A stretch of 35,463 bases of DNA, taken from Comamonas testosteroni ATCC 11996. Its GTDB lineage: Bacteria > Pseudomonadota > Gammaproteobacteria > Burkholderiales > Burkholderiaceae_C. The stretch covers positions 1 to 35,463 of the forward strand of contig NZ_AHIL01000017.1 of the NCBI RefSeq assembly GCF_000241525.1. Reading direction: 5' to 3'. A program made the translations under genes and the position numbers. Below the pieces are notes generated by a model. It ran no database searches and was not told where the DNA came from. It saw only the letters and a list, made by a program, of their open reading frames with translations. This document shows positions 24,871-33,680 of the stretch, in pieces. Within the stretch, counting starts at the first letter, position 1; the number at the start of each line of letters is the position of its first letter.

Positions 24871-24922
24871 GTTGGTATCTGATTTTGGCTCTGATTGAGC
24901 TACCAACGAAAGTACCAACAAA
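24871..24922 (+). repeat. Right direct repeat and inverted arm site, candidate att
   Basis: The 22 bases at 24901-24922 match 9909-9930 with one change (21 of 22). An inverted GTTGGTA at 24871-24877 faces TACCAAC at 24901-24907. Both ends of the element thus carry TACCAAC half-sites in tandem plus an opposed copy. It lies 46 bases from the tRNA terminator and more than 100 from the tRNA gene, so insertion appears to be next to, not within, the tRNA. Confidence 0.6.
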
Positions 24923-24968
24923 AAGCTGGGTTGTCCTGAAGCGTGGTGCGATTACTTGCGACAAAGAA

Positions 24969-25001
24969 AAAACCCGCTTCCCTATGAGAGAAGCGGGTTT
25001 T
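24969..25001 (-). terminator. Terminator of tRNA-Ser
   Basis: A perfect 11-bp stem AAAACCCGCTT / AAGCGGGTTTT with an 11-base loop. On the minus strand the T-tract follows the stem, 33 bases past the end of the tRNA gene. It may also stop transcription out of the element. Confidence 0.9.
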
Positions 25002-25033
25002 GAAGCGATTTGACGTTGTGTGCGTCGATGTCC

Positions 25034-25123
25034 TGGCGGAGGCTGTGAGATTCGAACTCACGGAAGGATCACTCCTTCGGCAGTTTTCAAGACTGCTGGT
25101 TTAAACCACTCACCCAAACCTCC
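25034..25123 (-). tRNA. tRNA-Ser (anticodon UGA)
   Basis: On the minus strand the gene starts GGAGGTTTGGGTGAGTGG and ends with an encoded CCA. The acceptor arms GGAGGTT and AGCCTCC pair (one G-U), followed by discriminator G. The anticodon stem GCAGT / ACTGC encloses the loop CTTGAAA, giving anticodon TGA for UCA codons. A long variable arm and the TTCGAATC T-loop region confirm a class II serine tRNA. A possible -10 (TAGAAT) lies upstream at 25134-25139. The integrated element begins just beyond its terminator. Confidence 0.97.
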
Positions 25124-25332
25124 GGATGGCAGGATTCTACACAAGGATTGTGCGCCGTTCGGCATTGCGCGCATTTTGCTTTGTCTATGAAACCATAGCG
25201 CATGGCGCTTGCTGTATCTCGACTGGCATTCACTTTTCATCATGGCGTCTGCCATGGGCGTTTGCTGCGCGCGTTACAGCGCTGCCGTGAATGAACGAAG
25301 GGTTCAAAGTTCAAGACAAGGCATGGCACAAA

Positions 25333-25358
25333 ACAAAACGCCCCTGAGGGCGTTTTGT
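25333..25358 (-). terminator. Terminator downstream of malic enzyme
   Basis: An 11-bp stem ACAAAACGCCC / GGGCGTTTTGT with a CTGA loop, 39 bases past the maeB stop. The A/T-rich flanks make it work in both directions. Confidence 0.88.
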
Positions 25359-25396
25359 TGCTGCCTCGGGCGGGATGCCCGAGAGGTGCCGTTTGA

Positions 25397-27694
25397 TCAG
25401 CTGCGCAGTGCGATGGCCTGAGCTGCTGCCAGAGCGGTCATGTTGACCACGCGGCGCACGGTGGAGGAGGGGGTCAGCACGTGGGCGGAAGCCGAGCAGC
25501 CCATCAGGATGGGGCCGATGGTCGTGCCATGGCCGCCTGTGGTCTTGAGCACGTTGAACAGAATGTTCGCGGCGTCGAGGTTGGGGCAGATCAGCACGTT
25601 GGCTGCGCCCGTCAGCGAGGACTCCAGCAGGGAGTGGCTGCGCACGTTGGCGTCCAGGGCCGCATCGCCGTGCATTTCGCCATCGCATTCGATGCCGGGG
25701 TTGGCGGCGGCGAACAGGTCGCGTGCAGCGCGCATCTTGCGGGCCGAGCCGCGTGTGGACGAGCCGTAGTTGCTGTGCGAGAGGAAGGCCACCTTGGGTG
25801 GCAGGCCGAAGCGGGCCACTTCGTCGGCAGCCATCTTGGCGATCTCTGCCAGTTCTTCGGCGCTGGGAGCGTCGTTGATGTAGGTATCGGCCACGAACAG
25901 CGTGCCGGATTCCAGCATGACGGCGTTCACGGTGGCGAACTCGTTGGCGCCCTTCTTCAGGCCCAGCACATCTTCCAGATGGGCCAGGTGGCTGTCGAAG
26001 CGACCGACCAGACCGCACAGCATGGCATCGGCATCACCCAGGTGCACCATCAGGGCGGCGATCAGGGTGTTGGAGCGGCGCACGGCGGCCTTGGCGGCTT
26101 CGGGGGTGACGCCGTTGCGGCCCATCAGCTTGTGATAGGTTTCCCAGTACTGGCGGAAGCGGGGGTCATCTTCGGGATTGCAGATTTCCACGTCCTTGCC
26201 CAGCTGCATGCGCAGGCCGGCCTTGGCAATGCGGGCTTCGATGACGGCAGGGCGACCAATCAGGATGGGCTTGGCCAGGCCGTCGTCCACGGCAACCTGT
26301 ACGGCACGCAGCACGCGCTCGTCTTCACCTTCGGCATAGGCCACGCGTTGCAGATTGGCCTTGGCGGCTGCAAACACGGGGCGCATGAACATGCTGGTCT
26401 GGTAGACGAAGCGGGTCAGGCTTTCGCGGTAGGCGGCGATGTCCTCGATGGGGCGGGTGGCGACACCGGACTCGGCGGCAGCCTGGGCCACGGCGGGAGC
26501 GATGCGCAGAATCAGGCGCGTATCGAAGGGCGTGGGGATCAGGTAGTCGGGGCCGAAGGTCAGCTCCTTGCCCTGGTAGGCGGCGGCGACCTCGTCGCTG
26601 ACGTCCTGCTTGGCCAGGGCGGCGATTTCACGCACGCAGGCCAGCTTCATGGCTTCTGTGATCTTGGTGGCGCCGCAGTCCAGCGCGCCACGGAAGATGT
26701 AGGGGAAGCACAGGACGTTGTTGACCTGGTTGGGATAGTCGGAGCGGCCGGTGGCCACGATGCAGTCCGGGCGGATGGCCTTGGCCAGTTCGGGGCGGAT
26801 TTCGGGTTCGGGGTTGGCCAGGGCTAGGATGATGGGCTTGTCGGCCATGGTCTTGACCATGTCGGCAGTCAGCACGCCGGGAGCGGAGCAGCCCAGGAAC
26901 ACGTCGGCGCCGTCGACCACGTCGGCCAGGGTACGTGCTTCGGTGTTCTGCGCGTAGCGCTGCTTGGAGGCATCCAGACCACCGGGGCGGCCTTCATAGA
27001 TCACGCCCTTGGAGTCCACCATGAAGACATTGGAGCGCTTGATGCCCAGGCCCACCATCACGTCGACGCAGGCAATGGCTGCCGCGCCGGCGCCGGAGAC
27101 GGCCACCTTGACGGCACCGATGTCCTTGCCCACCAGTTCCAGGCCATTGAGCAAAGCGGCGCTGGAGATGATGGCCGTGCCGTGCTGGTCGTCATGGAAC
27201 ACCGGAATGTTCATACGCTTGGACAGCTCCTGCTCGATGTAGAAGCACTCGGGAGCCTTGATGTCTTCGAGGTTGATGCCGCCCAGGGTGGGCTCCATCG
27301 AGGCAATGATGTCGATGAGCTTGTCGGGATCGCGCTCGGCCAGTTCGATGTCGAACACGTCCACGCCGGCAAATTTCTTGAACAGGCAACCCTTGCCTTC
27401 CATCACTGGCTTGGACGCCAGCGGGCCGATATCGCCCAGACCCAGCACCGCGGTGCCGTTGGTGATCACGCCGACCAGGTTGCCGCGCGAGGTGTACTCG
27501 GCCGCGGTGGAGGGGTCCGCCTCGATGTCCAGGCAGGGGTAGGCCACGCCTGGCGAGTAGGCCAGGGACAGGTCACGCTGGTTGGACAGGGGCTTGGTAG
27601 GGGTGACGGAAATCTTGCCTTTGACGGGGCTGCGGTGGTATTCGCGGGCCGCATCGCGCAGGGCTTGTTCGGCGGAGGACAGGTTTTGTGTCAT
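25397..27694 (-). CDS. maeB: NADP-dependent malic enzyme with phosphotransacetylase-like domain
   Basis: Encodes 765 residues; cytoplasmic enzyme that converts malate to pyruvate and CO2 with reduction of NADP. The N-terminal malic domain has [33 protein letters not shown] and the HDDQHGTA motif, then a nucleotide-binding domain ([14 protein letters not shown]). The C-terminal third (about residues 430-760) is the phosphotransacetylase-like domain that marks the large MaeB form and in that family has regulatory rather than catalytic function. Length is normal for MaeB. The gene stands alone between terminators and supplies NADPH and pyruvate in central metabolism. Confidence 0.95.
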   Translation of the reverse strand: MTQNLSSAEQALRDAAREYHRSPVKGKISVTPTKPLSNQRDLSLAYSPGVAYPCLDIEADPSTAAEYTSRGNLVGVITNGTAVLGLGDIGPLASKPVMEGKGCLFKKFAGVDVFDIELAERDPDKLIDIIASMEPTLGGINLEDIKAPECFYIEQELSKRMNIPVFHDDQHGTAIISSAALLNGLELVGKDIGAVKVAVSGAGAAAIACVDVMVGLGIKRSNVFMVDSKGVIYEGRPGGLDASKQRYAQNTEARTLADVVDGADVFLGCSAPGVLTADMVKTMADKPIILALANPEPEIRPELAKAIRPDCIVATGRSDYPNQVNNVLCFPYIFRGALDCGATKITEAMKLACVREIAALAKQDVSDEVAAAYQGKELTFGPDYLIPTPFDTRLILRIAPAVAQAAAESGVATRPIEDIAAYRESLTRFVYQTSMFMRPVFAAAKANLQRVAYAEGEDERVLRAVQVAVDDGLAKPILIGRPAVIEARIAKAGLRMQLGKDVEICNPEDDPRFRQYWETYHKLMGRNGVTPEAAKAAVRRSNTLIAALMVHLGDADAMLCGLVGRFDSHLAHLEDVLGLKKGANEFATVNAVMLESGTLFVADTYINDAPSAEELAEIAKMAADEVARFGLPPKVAFLSHSNYGSSTRGSARKMRAARDLFAAANPGIECDGEMHGDAALDANVRSHSLLESSLTGAANVLICPNLDAANILFNVLKTTGGHGTTIGPILMGCSASAHVLTPSSTVRRVVNMTALAAAQAIALRS

Positions 27695-27784
27695 ACGAAA
27701 TATTTATCAGCAAGTTGCTTCTCGGAGCTTACCGGATGGCAAGAAGCATTTTGAGTCAGGTCTGTTTTGCTTCAACTGTATCGA

Positions 27785-27823
27785 CAACAAACCCCCTGGC
27801 GCACTGTGGGGCGGCAGGGGGCT
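27785..27823 (-). terminator. Terminator of the NCS2 permease gene
   Basis: Stem CCCCCTG (27792-27798) / CAGGGGG (27815-27821) with a 16-base loop, followed on the minus strand by TTTGTTGT, 44 bases past the permease stop. Confidence 0.75.
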
Positions 27824-27864
27824 TGGGCTGGCCGGTAAGCCAGCGTTCGCTTCAGGACTGGCGT

Positions 27865-29352
27865 TTAGTGAGCGTCAGCCTCACGTGCTGCGTTGATGGC
27901 AGCGCTGTTGTCTTTGGCGGCTCCGTTAAAGAAAAGATTCAATGCCACGGCGGTAATCGAGGACAGCAGGATACCGGATTCAATCAGTGGATGGATGGAA
28001 TGGGGCATCCACTGACGGAAATTAGGGGCAACCAGAGGAATCATTCCCACGCCGATAGACACTGCCACGATCATGGCGTTGTTCTTGTTGTTGCGGAAAT
28101 CCACGTTGGCCAGGATACGGATGCCGGTGGAGGCCACCATGCCGAACATCACCAGACCCGCACCGCCCAGAACCACGGTGGGCAGGGATTCGATCAGCGC
28201 GCCCATCTTGGGCAGTACGCCCAGAACGATGAGGATCACGCCACCGGCCACGCAGACCCAGCGGCTGAGCACGCCGGTCACGGCCACCAGACCCACGTTC
28301 TGGGAGAAACTGGTGTAGGGGAAGGTGTTGAAGATGCCGCCGATCAGGGTACCCAGACCGTCAGTGCGCAGACCGCGGGTCAGCTCGTCCTGCGTGATGT
28401 CGCGCTTGGCCATGTCGCCCAGGGCCAGGAACATGCCGGTGGACTCGATCATCACCACCACCATCACCAGACTCATTGTGAGGATCAGGATGGGGTCGAA
28501 GACGGGCATGGCGATCTGGAAGGGCAGCACCAGGGTGAACCACTCGGCCTTGGCGACCTTCTCGAAGTTCATCAGGCCCATGGCCACGGAGATCACGCCG
28601 CCGATCAAGATGCCCATCAGCACCGAGATATTGGCCAGGAAGCCCTTGGCAAAGCGTGCGATCAGCAAGATGGACAGCAGCACGATGCCGGAGACCGCAG
28701 CGCCTTGCAGATCGGCGTACTTGGGGTTGGGCATGGTGGGCAGCACAGAGAAGCCCTTGGGGATGGCTGGCAGCGAGGAGCCGGGAGCGCCGGCCATGGC
28801 CTGGGCCTCGGCCAGCCACTTCAGATGCTCGGGGTTGGGCACCGAAGGGGCAGTGGGGCCCACGGGGTTGCCGAAGATCCAGTTGATGCCCACACGCATC
28901 AGGCTGATGCCGATGACGGCGATGATGGTGCCGGTTACGACCGGTGGGAAGAAGCGCAGCATGCGGCTGATGAGCGGCGCAATGAGGATGGAGATCACCC
29001 CCGCGCCTATCACCGAGCCAAAGATCAGGCCTGCGCCGGCATTGCCGCCGGTGCTCTGTGCCATGGACACCATGGGGGCCACGCTGGCAAAGGTCACGCC
29101 CATCATCACGGGCAGCTTGATGCCGAACCACTGGGTTGCGCCCATGGCCTGGATCAGGGTGACCAGGCCGCAGACGAACAGGTCGGCAGAGATCAGGTGC
29201 GCGACCTGCTCAGGGGGCAGGTTCAGGGCACGGCCCACGATCAGCGGCACGGCGACGGCGCCTGCATACATGACCAGAACGTGCTGCAGACCTAAGGCGG
29301 TGAGCTTGCCAAATGGCAGAACCTCATCCACGGGATGCACTTGGGATGTCAT
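27865..29352 (-). CDS. NCS2 family purine (uric acid/xanthine) permease
   Basis: Inner-membrane transporter of 495 residues from ATG 29352, chosen because GAGGAG lies about ten bases upstream; a GTG at 29370 is an alternative. It shows the family features GLQHVLVMYAGAVAVPLIVG near the N-terminus and the nucleobase-ascorbate signature QNVGLVAVTG in the second half, with about 12-14 membrane segments. Members take up uric acid or xanthine with protons. The UraD-AllC gene about 4 kb away, for later steps of uric acid breakdown, favours uric acid or xanthine as substrate, but the exact specificity cannot be read by eye. Confidence 0.9.
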   Translation of the reverse strand: MTSQVHPVDEVLPFGKLTALGLQHVLVMYAGAVAVPLIVGRALNLPPEQVAHLISADLFVCGLVTLIQAMGATQWFGIKLPVMMGVTFASVAPMVSMAQSTGGNAGAGLIFGSVIGAGVISILIAPLISRMLRFFPPVVTGTIIAVIGISLMRVGINWIFGNPVGPTAPSVPNPEHLKWLAEAQAMAGAPGSSLPAIPKGFSVLPTMPNPKYADLQGAAVSGIVLLSILLIARFAKGFLANISVLMGILIGGVISVAMGLMNFEKVAKAEWFTLVLPFQIAMPVFDPILILTMSLVMVVVMIESTGMFLALGDMAKRDITQDELTRGLRTDGLGTLIGGIFNTFPYTSFSQNVGLVAVTGVLSRWVCVAGGVILIVLGVLPKMGALIESLPTVVLGGAGLVMFGMVASTGIRILANVDFRNNKNNAMIVAVSIGVGMIPLVAPNFRQWMPHSIHPLIESGILLSSITAVALNLFFNGAAKDNSAAINAAREADAH

Positions 29353-30022
29353 AAAAACATGTCTCCTCACTCTATATTGGCTTCAGGTTGGCATGCGATT
29401 CGCGAACGGCATGCAATCCATACAAAAAGTGTATACAGCTCATAACGCGCAGCATCTAGCGGTAAACCCTGCTCAAATTTCAGTTTCTGGATGGGATGTC
29501 AATGATTATGTTTTTCGCGCATAACCATCTAAGGTAATTACTGATTGCTATCAAATATGTAGCTAATGACCCTTTGTTTTTCTAATTTTCAGGATAAAAC
29601 ATATTGAAACCTTTTTGCATCAAGCGATAGTTGCTTTGTTTTTCATAGCAAAAATTGCGCGATATGCAATCGCAAGGAATCTGACTGCGGTTATGCGTGC
29701 GCAGGTTTCGGGTCTTGAAACATCTAGTGAAAGAAAGTGGATTGCCGCCTTGAGGCCGGTTGCATGCATTAGCGTTGAAGAAGGTGCAAAAAAGGGTGTC
29801 AAGCCCGAAATTGGTGCACCGCTGTGCAAAAGCGTGCATGGGGGCCTGCAAGGGGTTCATGCCTTGTCATGGATCTGAATTGGTGCAAAAACCATGCCGA
29901 GCTGCTGCACAAGCAAAAAAGGCGACCTTGAGGTCGCCTTGGGAGTGGGATTCGTCTGCGCAGCTGCAGGGCAGGCTGCCGCCTTGTGCCGCCTTGTGCC
30001 GCCTTGATGCCGCGTCTGAGCT
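29353..30022. other. Intergenic region with palindromic operator candidate and short tandem repeat
   Basis: No gene is supported here. At 29420-29437 the bases ATACA-AAAAG-TGTAT form a dyad joined to the palindrome TGTATACA, a plausible repressor site for the permease promoter. The stretch 29450-29760 is AT-rich and otherwise featureless. A 9-bp stem AAGGCGACC / GGTCGCCTT with TTGA loop (29919-29940) terminates the MFS gene, and TGCCGCCTTG is repeated three times in tandem at 29977-30006. Confidence 0.55.
29914..29940 (-). terminator. Terminator of the MFS transporter gene
   Basis: A perfect 9-bp stem AAGGCGACC / GGTCGCCTT with a TTGA loop; on the minus strand it runs into a T-tract. It lies 82 bases past the MFS stop. 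Confidence 0.88.
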
Positions 30023-31207
30023 TCAGTGCATTCCCGCCGCCATGGGCGAAGTCTGAACTGGACTGGTCTGACGTGGCGCGAAGCTGGCCATGAGCAGCGC
30101 CGCTGCTGCCGGTATGGCGGCCGCCCAGGCCAGCGAAGTCAGGTTCAGGCCGTGTGCGATCACCGCTCCACCGAGCCAGGCGCCCAGGGCATTGCCCAGA
30201 TTGAAGGCTGCGATATTGAGGCTGGATGCCAGATTCATGCCGGCCTCGCCCGCTGATTGCAGCACGCCCATCTGCAGCGGCGCGACGGTGGCAAAGGCGG
30301 CAATGCCCAGCAGCAGCACAAAGGCAATCGCCAGCGGCGTGCTCGCAAACATCCAGCGGCCCGCGATCAGCACCAGCATCAGGGCGGCCAGCGACACCCA
30401 CAGTGCGCGCGGCACTCCAAAGCGGTCGGCCAGCTTGCCGCCCGCATGGTTGCCCAGGGCCAGGCCCGCCCCGAACAGCAGCAGGGTGAACGCAATCATG
30501 TGGTTGTCCATTCCCGTGATCTGGGTCAGCAACGGTTCTATATAGGTATAGAGGGTGAAGACGCCGGCAAAGCCGATCACCGTCAACAGCAGGCCGCGCC
30601 ACATGGCGCCATTGCGCAGCACGGCCAGCTCCTGTGTCAGGCCCTGAGGGCTGGGCATGCTCAGTTCGCGTGGCACATGGCGCAGCAGGATCAGCAGTGC
30701 GATCACGCCGATGCCGCTGACGCTGGCAAAGGCCATGCGCCAGCCCCAGTGCTGGCCGATCCAGGTGCCGAAGGGCACGCCCAGCAGCGTGGCTAGGGTC
30801 AGGCCGGAAAACATCAGCGCAATGGCCGAGGCTTTCTTCTCGGGTGCCACCAGTTGTGTGGCGACGACCGCGCCCACGCCAAAGAAGGTGCCGTGGGTCA
30901 GCGAGGTCAGCACGCGTGCCGCCATCAGCCAGCCATAGCTGGGTGCCAGAGCGGCGGCGGCATTGCCGGCGATGAACAGCAGCATCAGGCTCAGCAGCAG
31001 CAGCTTGCGCGGCCAGCGGCGCGAGGCCAGCGTGAGCACAGGGGCGCCCACGGCGACGCCCACGGCATAGCCCGAGATCAGCGTGCCCGCCGTGGGGATG
31101 GAGATATGAAGATCCTGGCTGACCTGGGTCAGCAAGCCCATGATGATGAATTCCGTGGTGCCGATGCCGAAGGCACCGGCGGCCAGCGCAAGCAATGCTG
31201 CAGGCAT
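30023..31207 (-). CDS. MFS transporter, DHA1 (AraJ/YdhP-like) family
   Basis: Inner-membrane exporter of 394 residues with about 12 transmembrane helices. The start at 31207 has AAGGACG upstream and gives the standard N-terminus LALAAGAFGIGTTEFIIMGL, the mark of the AraJ/YdhP/PbuE branch of DHA1 drug or metabolite exporters; the longer open frame upstream is non-coding. The loop 2-3 motif appears as LTLASRRWPRKLLLL. The substrate is unknown: sugars, purine nucleosides and drugs are all exported by relatives. A LysR regulator is transcribed divergently and probably controls it. Confidence 0.9.
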   Translation of the reverse strand: MPAALLALAAGAFGIGTTEFIIMGLLTQVSQDLHISIPTAGTLISGYAVGVAVGAPVLTLASRRWPRKLLLLSLMLLFIAGNAAAALAPSYGWLMAARVLTSLTHGTFFGVGAVVATQLVAPEKKASAIALMFSGLTLATLLGVPFGTWIGQHWGWRMAFASVSGIGVIALLILLRHVPRELSMPSPQGLTQELAVLRNGAMWRGLLLTVIGFAGVFTLYTYIEPLLTQITGMDNHMIAFTLLLFGAGLALGNHAGGKLADRFGVPRALWVSLAALMLVLIAGRWMFASTPLAIAFVLLLGIAAFATVAPLQMGVLQSAGEAGMNLASSLNIAAFNLGNALGAWLGGAVIAHGLNLTSLAWAAAIPAAAALLMASFAPRQTSPVQTSPMAAGMH

Positions 31208-31311
31208 GAAAACGTCCTTGTGAAAATTCCGCGAAGGGCTGAACTGTGAACCTGCGGCAGAAGGCGCGCTAGCCCTTGATGCGGACATGCATTTGTTCCT
31301 GTGGGGAATAA

Positions 31312-31332
31312 ATCGCATCTTTATGATGTGAT
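31312..31332. promoter_or_regulatory. Dyad operator candidate between MFS and LysR genes
   Basis: ATCGCATC-TTTAT-GATGTGAT is an inverted repeat with 7 of 8 matching positions, immediately before the LysR start and in the divergent promoter region. LysR-type regulators bind such dyads, so self-control and control of the MFS gene are likely. No binding data can be inferred from sequence alone. Confidence 0.5.
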
Positions 31333-31334
31333 TC

Positions 31335-32309
31335 ATGAAGAAATCCATGGCTATGCCTTCGCTGCAGGAGCACAGCGCGGACCGCTTTGTGGAGCTGCAG
31401 ACCTTTGTGCAGGTGGCCCAGCAGGGCAGCTTCTCGGCAGCGGCGCGCCTGCGCGAGGTTTCGCCCTCGGCGGTCAGCAAGATCGTGGCCCGGCTCGAGA
31501 CCCGGCTGGGCGTGCAGCTGCTGCGCCGCAGCACCCGGCGGCTGGAGCTGACGGCCGAGGGAGAGCAATTGCTGGAGCAGGGGCGGCAGCTGCTGGCGGA
31601 CTGGCTGGCGCTGGAGTCCTCGGTCACCCGGCAGGGCCAGCCCACCGGCGTGGTGCGCATCAATGCCAGCTCGTCCACGGGCAACCGCTTGCTGGTGCCA
31701 CTGGTCGGCCCGCTCATGCAGACCTGGCCGGGACTGCAGCTGGACCTCAGCTTTACCGATCATGTCGTGGACCTGATTGCGGCCCGTGCCGATATCGCCC
31801 TGCGCTGGGGAGAGCTGCCGTCTTCGGACATGGTGGCGCGCAAGCTGGGTCACACGCGCCAGGTGATCGTGGCCTCGCCCGACTATCTGCAGCGCTTTGG
31901 CAGACCGCAGCATCCCGATGAGCTGGCAGGCCATGTGCGCATCGGCTGGAACTATCCGCGAGCCATTCCGCACTGGCCGTTTGTGGTGGCGGGCAACGCG
32001 GTGACGGTGAGCATGGGAGAGGTGCTGCGGGTCAATGATGGCGAAGCCATGGCCAATCTGGCCAAGGCCGGGGCGGGCCTGGCGCGGCTGTCGCTCTATC
32101 ACGCCTGGGACGACTTGCATGCGGGCAGGCTGCAGGCGTTGCTTGAGGATTTCAATCCCGGAGATCTGCAGCCCATCCATGCCGTGTATGTGGGCAAGCC
32201 CGGCCAGTTGCCAGTGAGGACGCGGGCGGTGCTGGATTTTCTGGCCAGCCATGTGGACCTCAGTCATGCCGAGCAAATGCCCGCCGGCCTGCTGCCTGGG
32301 CGCGCATAA
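31335..32309 (+). CDS. LysR-type transcriptional regulator
   Basis: Cytoplasmic regulator of 324 residues from ATG 31335; ATGs at 31347 and 31353 are real alternatives, since the first start abuts the dyad. The N-terminal helix-turn-helix is clear (FVQVAQQGSFSAAARLREVS, PSAVSKIVARLETRLGVQLL, RRSTRRLELTAEG), followed by the effector-binding domain (GVVRINASSSTGNRLLVPLV, ADIALRWGELPSSDMVARKL). It belongs to the broad DsdC/CrgA-like group. Divergent to the MFS exporter, it most likely regulates it; the inducer is unknown. Confidence 0.93.
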   Translation: MKKSMAMPSLQEHSADRFVELQTFVQVAQQGSFSAAARLREVSPSAVSKIVARLETRLGVQLLRRSTRRLELTAEGEQLLEQGRQLLADWLALESSVTRQGQPTGVVRINASSSTGNRLLVPLVGPLMQTWPGLQLDLSFTDHVVDLIAARADIALRWGELPSSDMVARKLGHTRQVIVASPDYLQRFGRPQHPDELAGHVRIGWNYPRAIPHWPFVVAGNAVTVSMGEVLRVNDGEAMANLAKAGAGLARLSLYHAWDDLHAGRLQALLEDFNPGDLQPIHAVYVGKPGQLPVRTRAVLDFLASHVDLSHAEQMPAGLLPGRA

Positions 32310-32340
32310 AAAAAGAGCCCGGACGAATCCAGGCTCCTTG
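32306..32340. terminator. Bidirectional terminator between LysR and M20 genes
   Basis: Stem GAGCC-C-GGA / TCC-A-GGCTC with CGAA loop, preceded by A7. On the minus strand it is a T7-tailed terminator for the M20 peptidase gene; on the plus strand it can serve the LysR gene. Confidence 0.8.
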
Positions 32341-32393
32341 AAAAACCTCCATCCAGTCTGGAGAAGGCTAGGCGTTCAAACGGTGTTTGGTGC

Positions 32394-33680
32394 TCAGGCA
32401 GTCAGGTCCACCAGCGAGCGGGCCACCACCTTGGTGGCGCGGCGCAGATCTTCCAGCACCAGGCGCTCGTCGGAGCGCTTGGCGTGCGATTCCAGCACGG
32501 TGCGGGGGCCGGCGCCGTAGATCACGCCGGGGATGCCGCGCTCGACGTACAGGCGCACATCGGTGTACAGAGGCGTGCCCACTGCGGGAGGCTTTTCGCC
32601 GAAGACGGCTTCGCCGTGGGCCTGGATGGCGTCCACCAGAGGCTTGTTGCCGTCCAGAGGTGTCATGGCGTTGGCCAGCAGCAGGCGCTTGATGTCCACG
32701 CGCACTGCGTCTTCACCGGTGTAGCCGCCCTGGGTGTTGAAGTCGGCGATGGCCTTGGCGATGACAGCGCGGATGCTGGCTTCGACTTCCACGGGATTCT
32801 CTTCAGGAATCATGCGGCGGTCGATCTTGAGCATGACCTTGCCGGGCACCACATTGGTATTGGTGCCGCCGTCGATGCGGCCGATGTTCAGGTAGGGGTG
32901 CTTGATGCCGGGCACCTTGGACGTGACTTGCTTGTACTTCACGTTCTCGGCATACAGGGCCGTGAGCAGCACGGCAGTGGCTTGCAGCGCGTCCACACCG
33001 GTGTGGGGCACGGCGGCGTGAGCCATCTTGCCCTGCACGGTAATTTCCATCTGCAGGCAGCCGTTGTGAGCGGTCACGACTTCATAGCTGAAGCCCGCTG
33101 CAATCATCAGGTCGGGCTTGGTCAGGCCCTTTTCCAGCAGCCAGCCGGGGCCCATGATGCCGCCGAACTCTTCGTCGTAGGTGTAGTGCAGCTCCACGGC
33201 GCCCTTGGAGGGCTTGGCCACGGCTTCCAGAGCACGCACGGCGAAAGTGAACGAGGCGAAGTCGCTCTTGCTCACGGCAGCGGCGCGGCCATACAGCTTG
33301 CCGTCTTCGATCTCGGCGCCGTAGGGGTCCTTGGTCCAGCCTTCGCCCGGAGGCACCACGTCGCCGTGGGCGTTCAGGGCGATGGTGCGGCCACCGTCAC
33401 CCTGCGCACCGTACTGGCGGCGCACGATCAGGTTGGTGATGGATTCCATGCCGTAGGCCTTGACGTCGGCTTCGGGCACGACGTGCTTTTCGGCGTCGAA
33501 GCCAAAGCCCTTGATCAGCTCGGCAGTGCGTTCGGCGTGGGGCGCGTTGTTGCCGGGAGGCGTGTCCGTGGGCACTTGCACCATGGCCTGCAGAAACTTC
33601 ACTTCTTCGTCGAAGTGCTCGTCAATCCATGCATCGATGGCGGCGTAGGTGGCTTGCTTGTCTTGATTCATATTGGTCAT
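32394..33680 (-). CDS. M20-family metallopeptidase/amidohydrolase
   Basis: Cytoplasmic di-zinc hydrolase of 428 residues. The start at 33680 overlaps the stop of the upstream gene by four bases, and the open frame further upstream is only that gene's shadow. Zinc ligands and catalytic residues are visible: ALNAHGDVVPPG (His and Asp), the adjacent YDEEFGG (catalytic Glu and ligand), and a late His in VLESHAKRSDE. A dimerisation domain lies between. ArgE, DapE and carboxypeptidase G2 are relatives. Coupling to a UraD-AllC gene suggests it acts on an amide or carbamoyl product of purine breakdown, perhaps a ureido compound, but the substrate is not known. Confidence 0.88.
   Translation of the reverse strand: MTNMNQDKQATYAAIDAWIDEHFDEEVKFLQAMVQVPTDTPPGNNAPHAERTAELIKGFGFDAEKHVVPEADVKAYGMESITNLIVRRQYGAQGDGGRTIALNAHGDVVPPGEGWTKDPYGAEIEDGKLYGRAAAVSKSDFASFTFAVRALEAVAKPSKGAVELHYTYDEEFGGIMGPGWLLEKGLTKPDLMIAAGFSYEVVTAHNGCLQMEITVQGKMAHAAVPHTGVDALQATAVLLTALYAENVKYKQVTSKVPGIKHPYLNIGRIDGGTNTNVVPGKVMLKIDRRMIPEENPVEVEASIRAVIAKAIADFNTQGGYTGEDAVRVDIKRLLLANAMTPLDGNKPLVDAIQAHGEAVFGEKPPAVGTPLYTDVRLYVERGIPGVIYGAGPRTVLESHAKRSDERLVLEDLRRATKVVARSLVDLTA

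Noticed and set aside
25034..25060. 3' end of tRNA-Ser as the attachment core
   Set aside because: No second copy of the tRNA end was found at the other edge of the element; the only matching direct repeats lie outside the tRNA and its terminator.
25481..26827. Gly/His-rich plus-strand open frame of 448 codons
   Set aside because: Antisense shadow of maeB; composition is the mirror of its codon bias.
27688..29295. His- and Gln-rich plus-strand open frame with a poly-His run
   Set aside because: Antisense to the NCS2 permease; the His runs come from ATGGTG-type codons of the real gene read backward, not from a metal-binding protein.
29977..30006. Three tandem TGCCGCCTTG units as a functional repeat
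   Set aside because: Only three copies in non-coding sequence after a terminator, with no dyad or gene; probably slippage.
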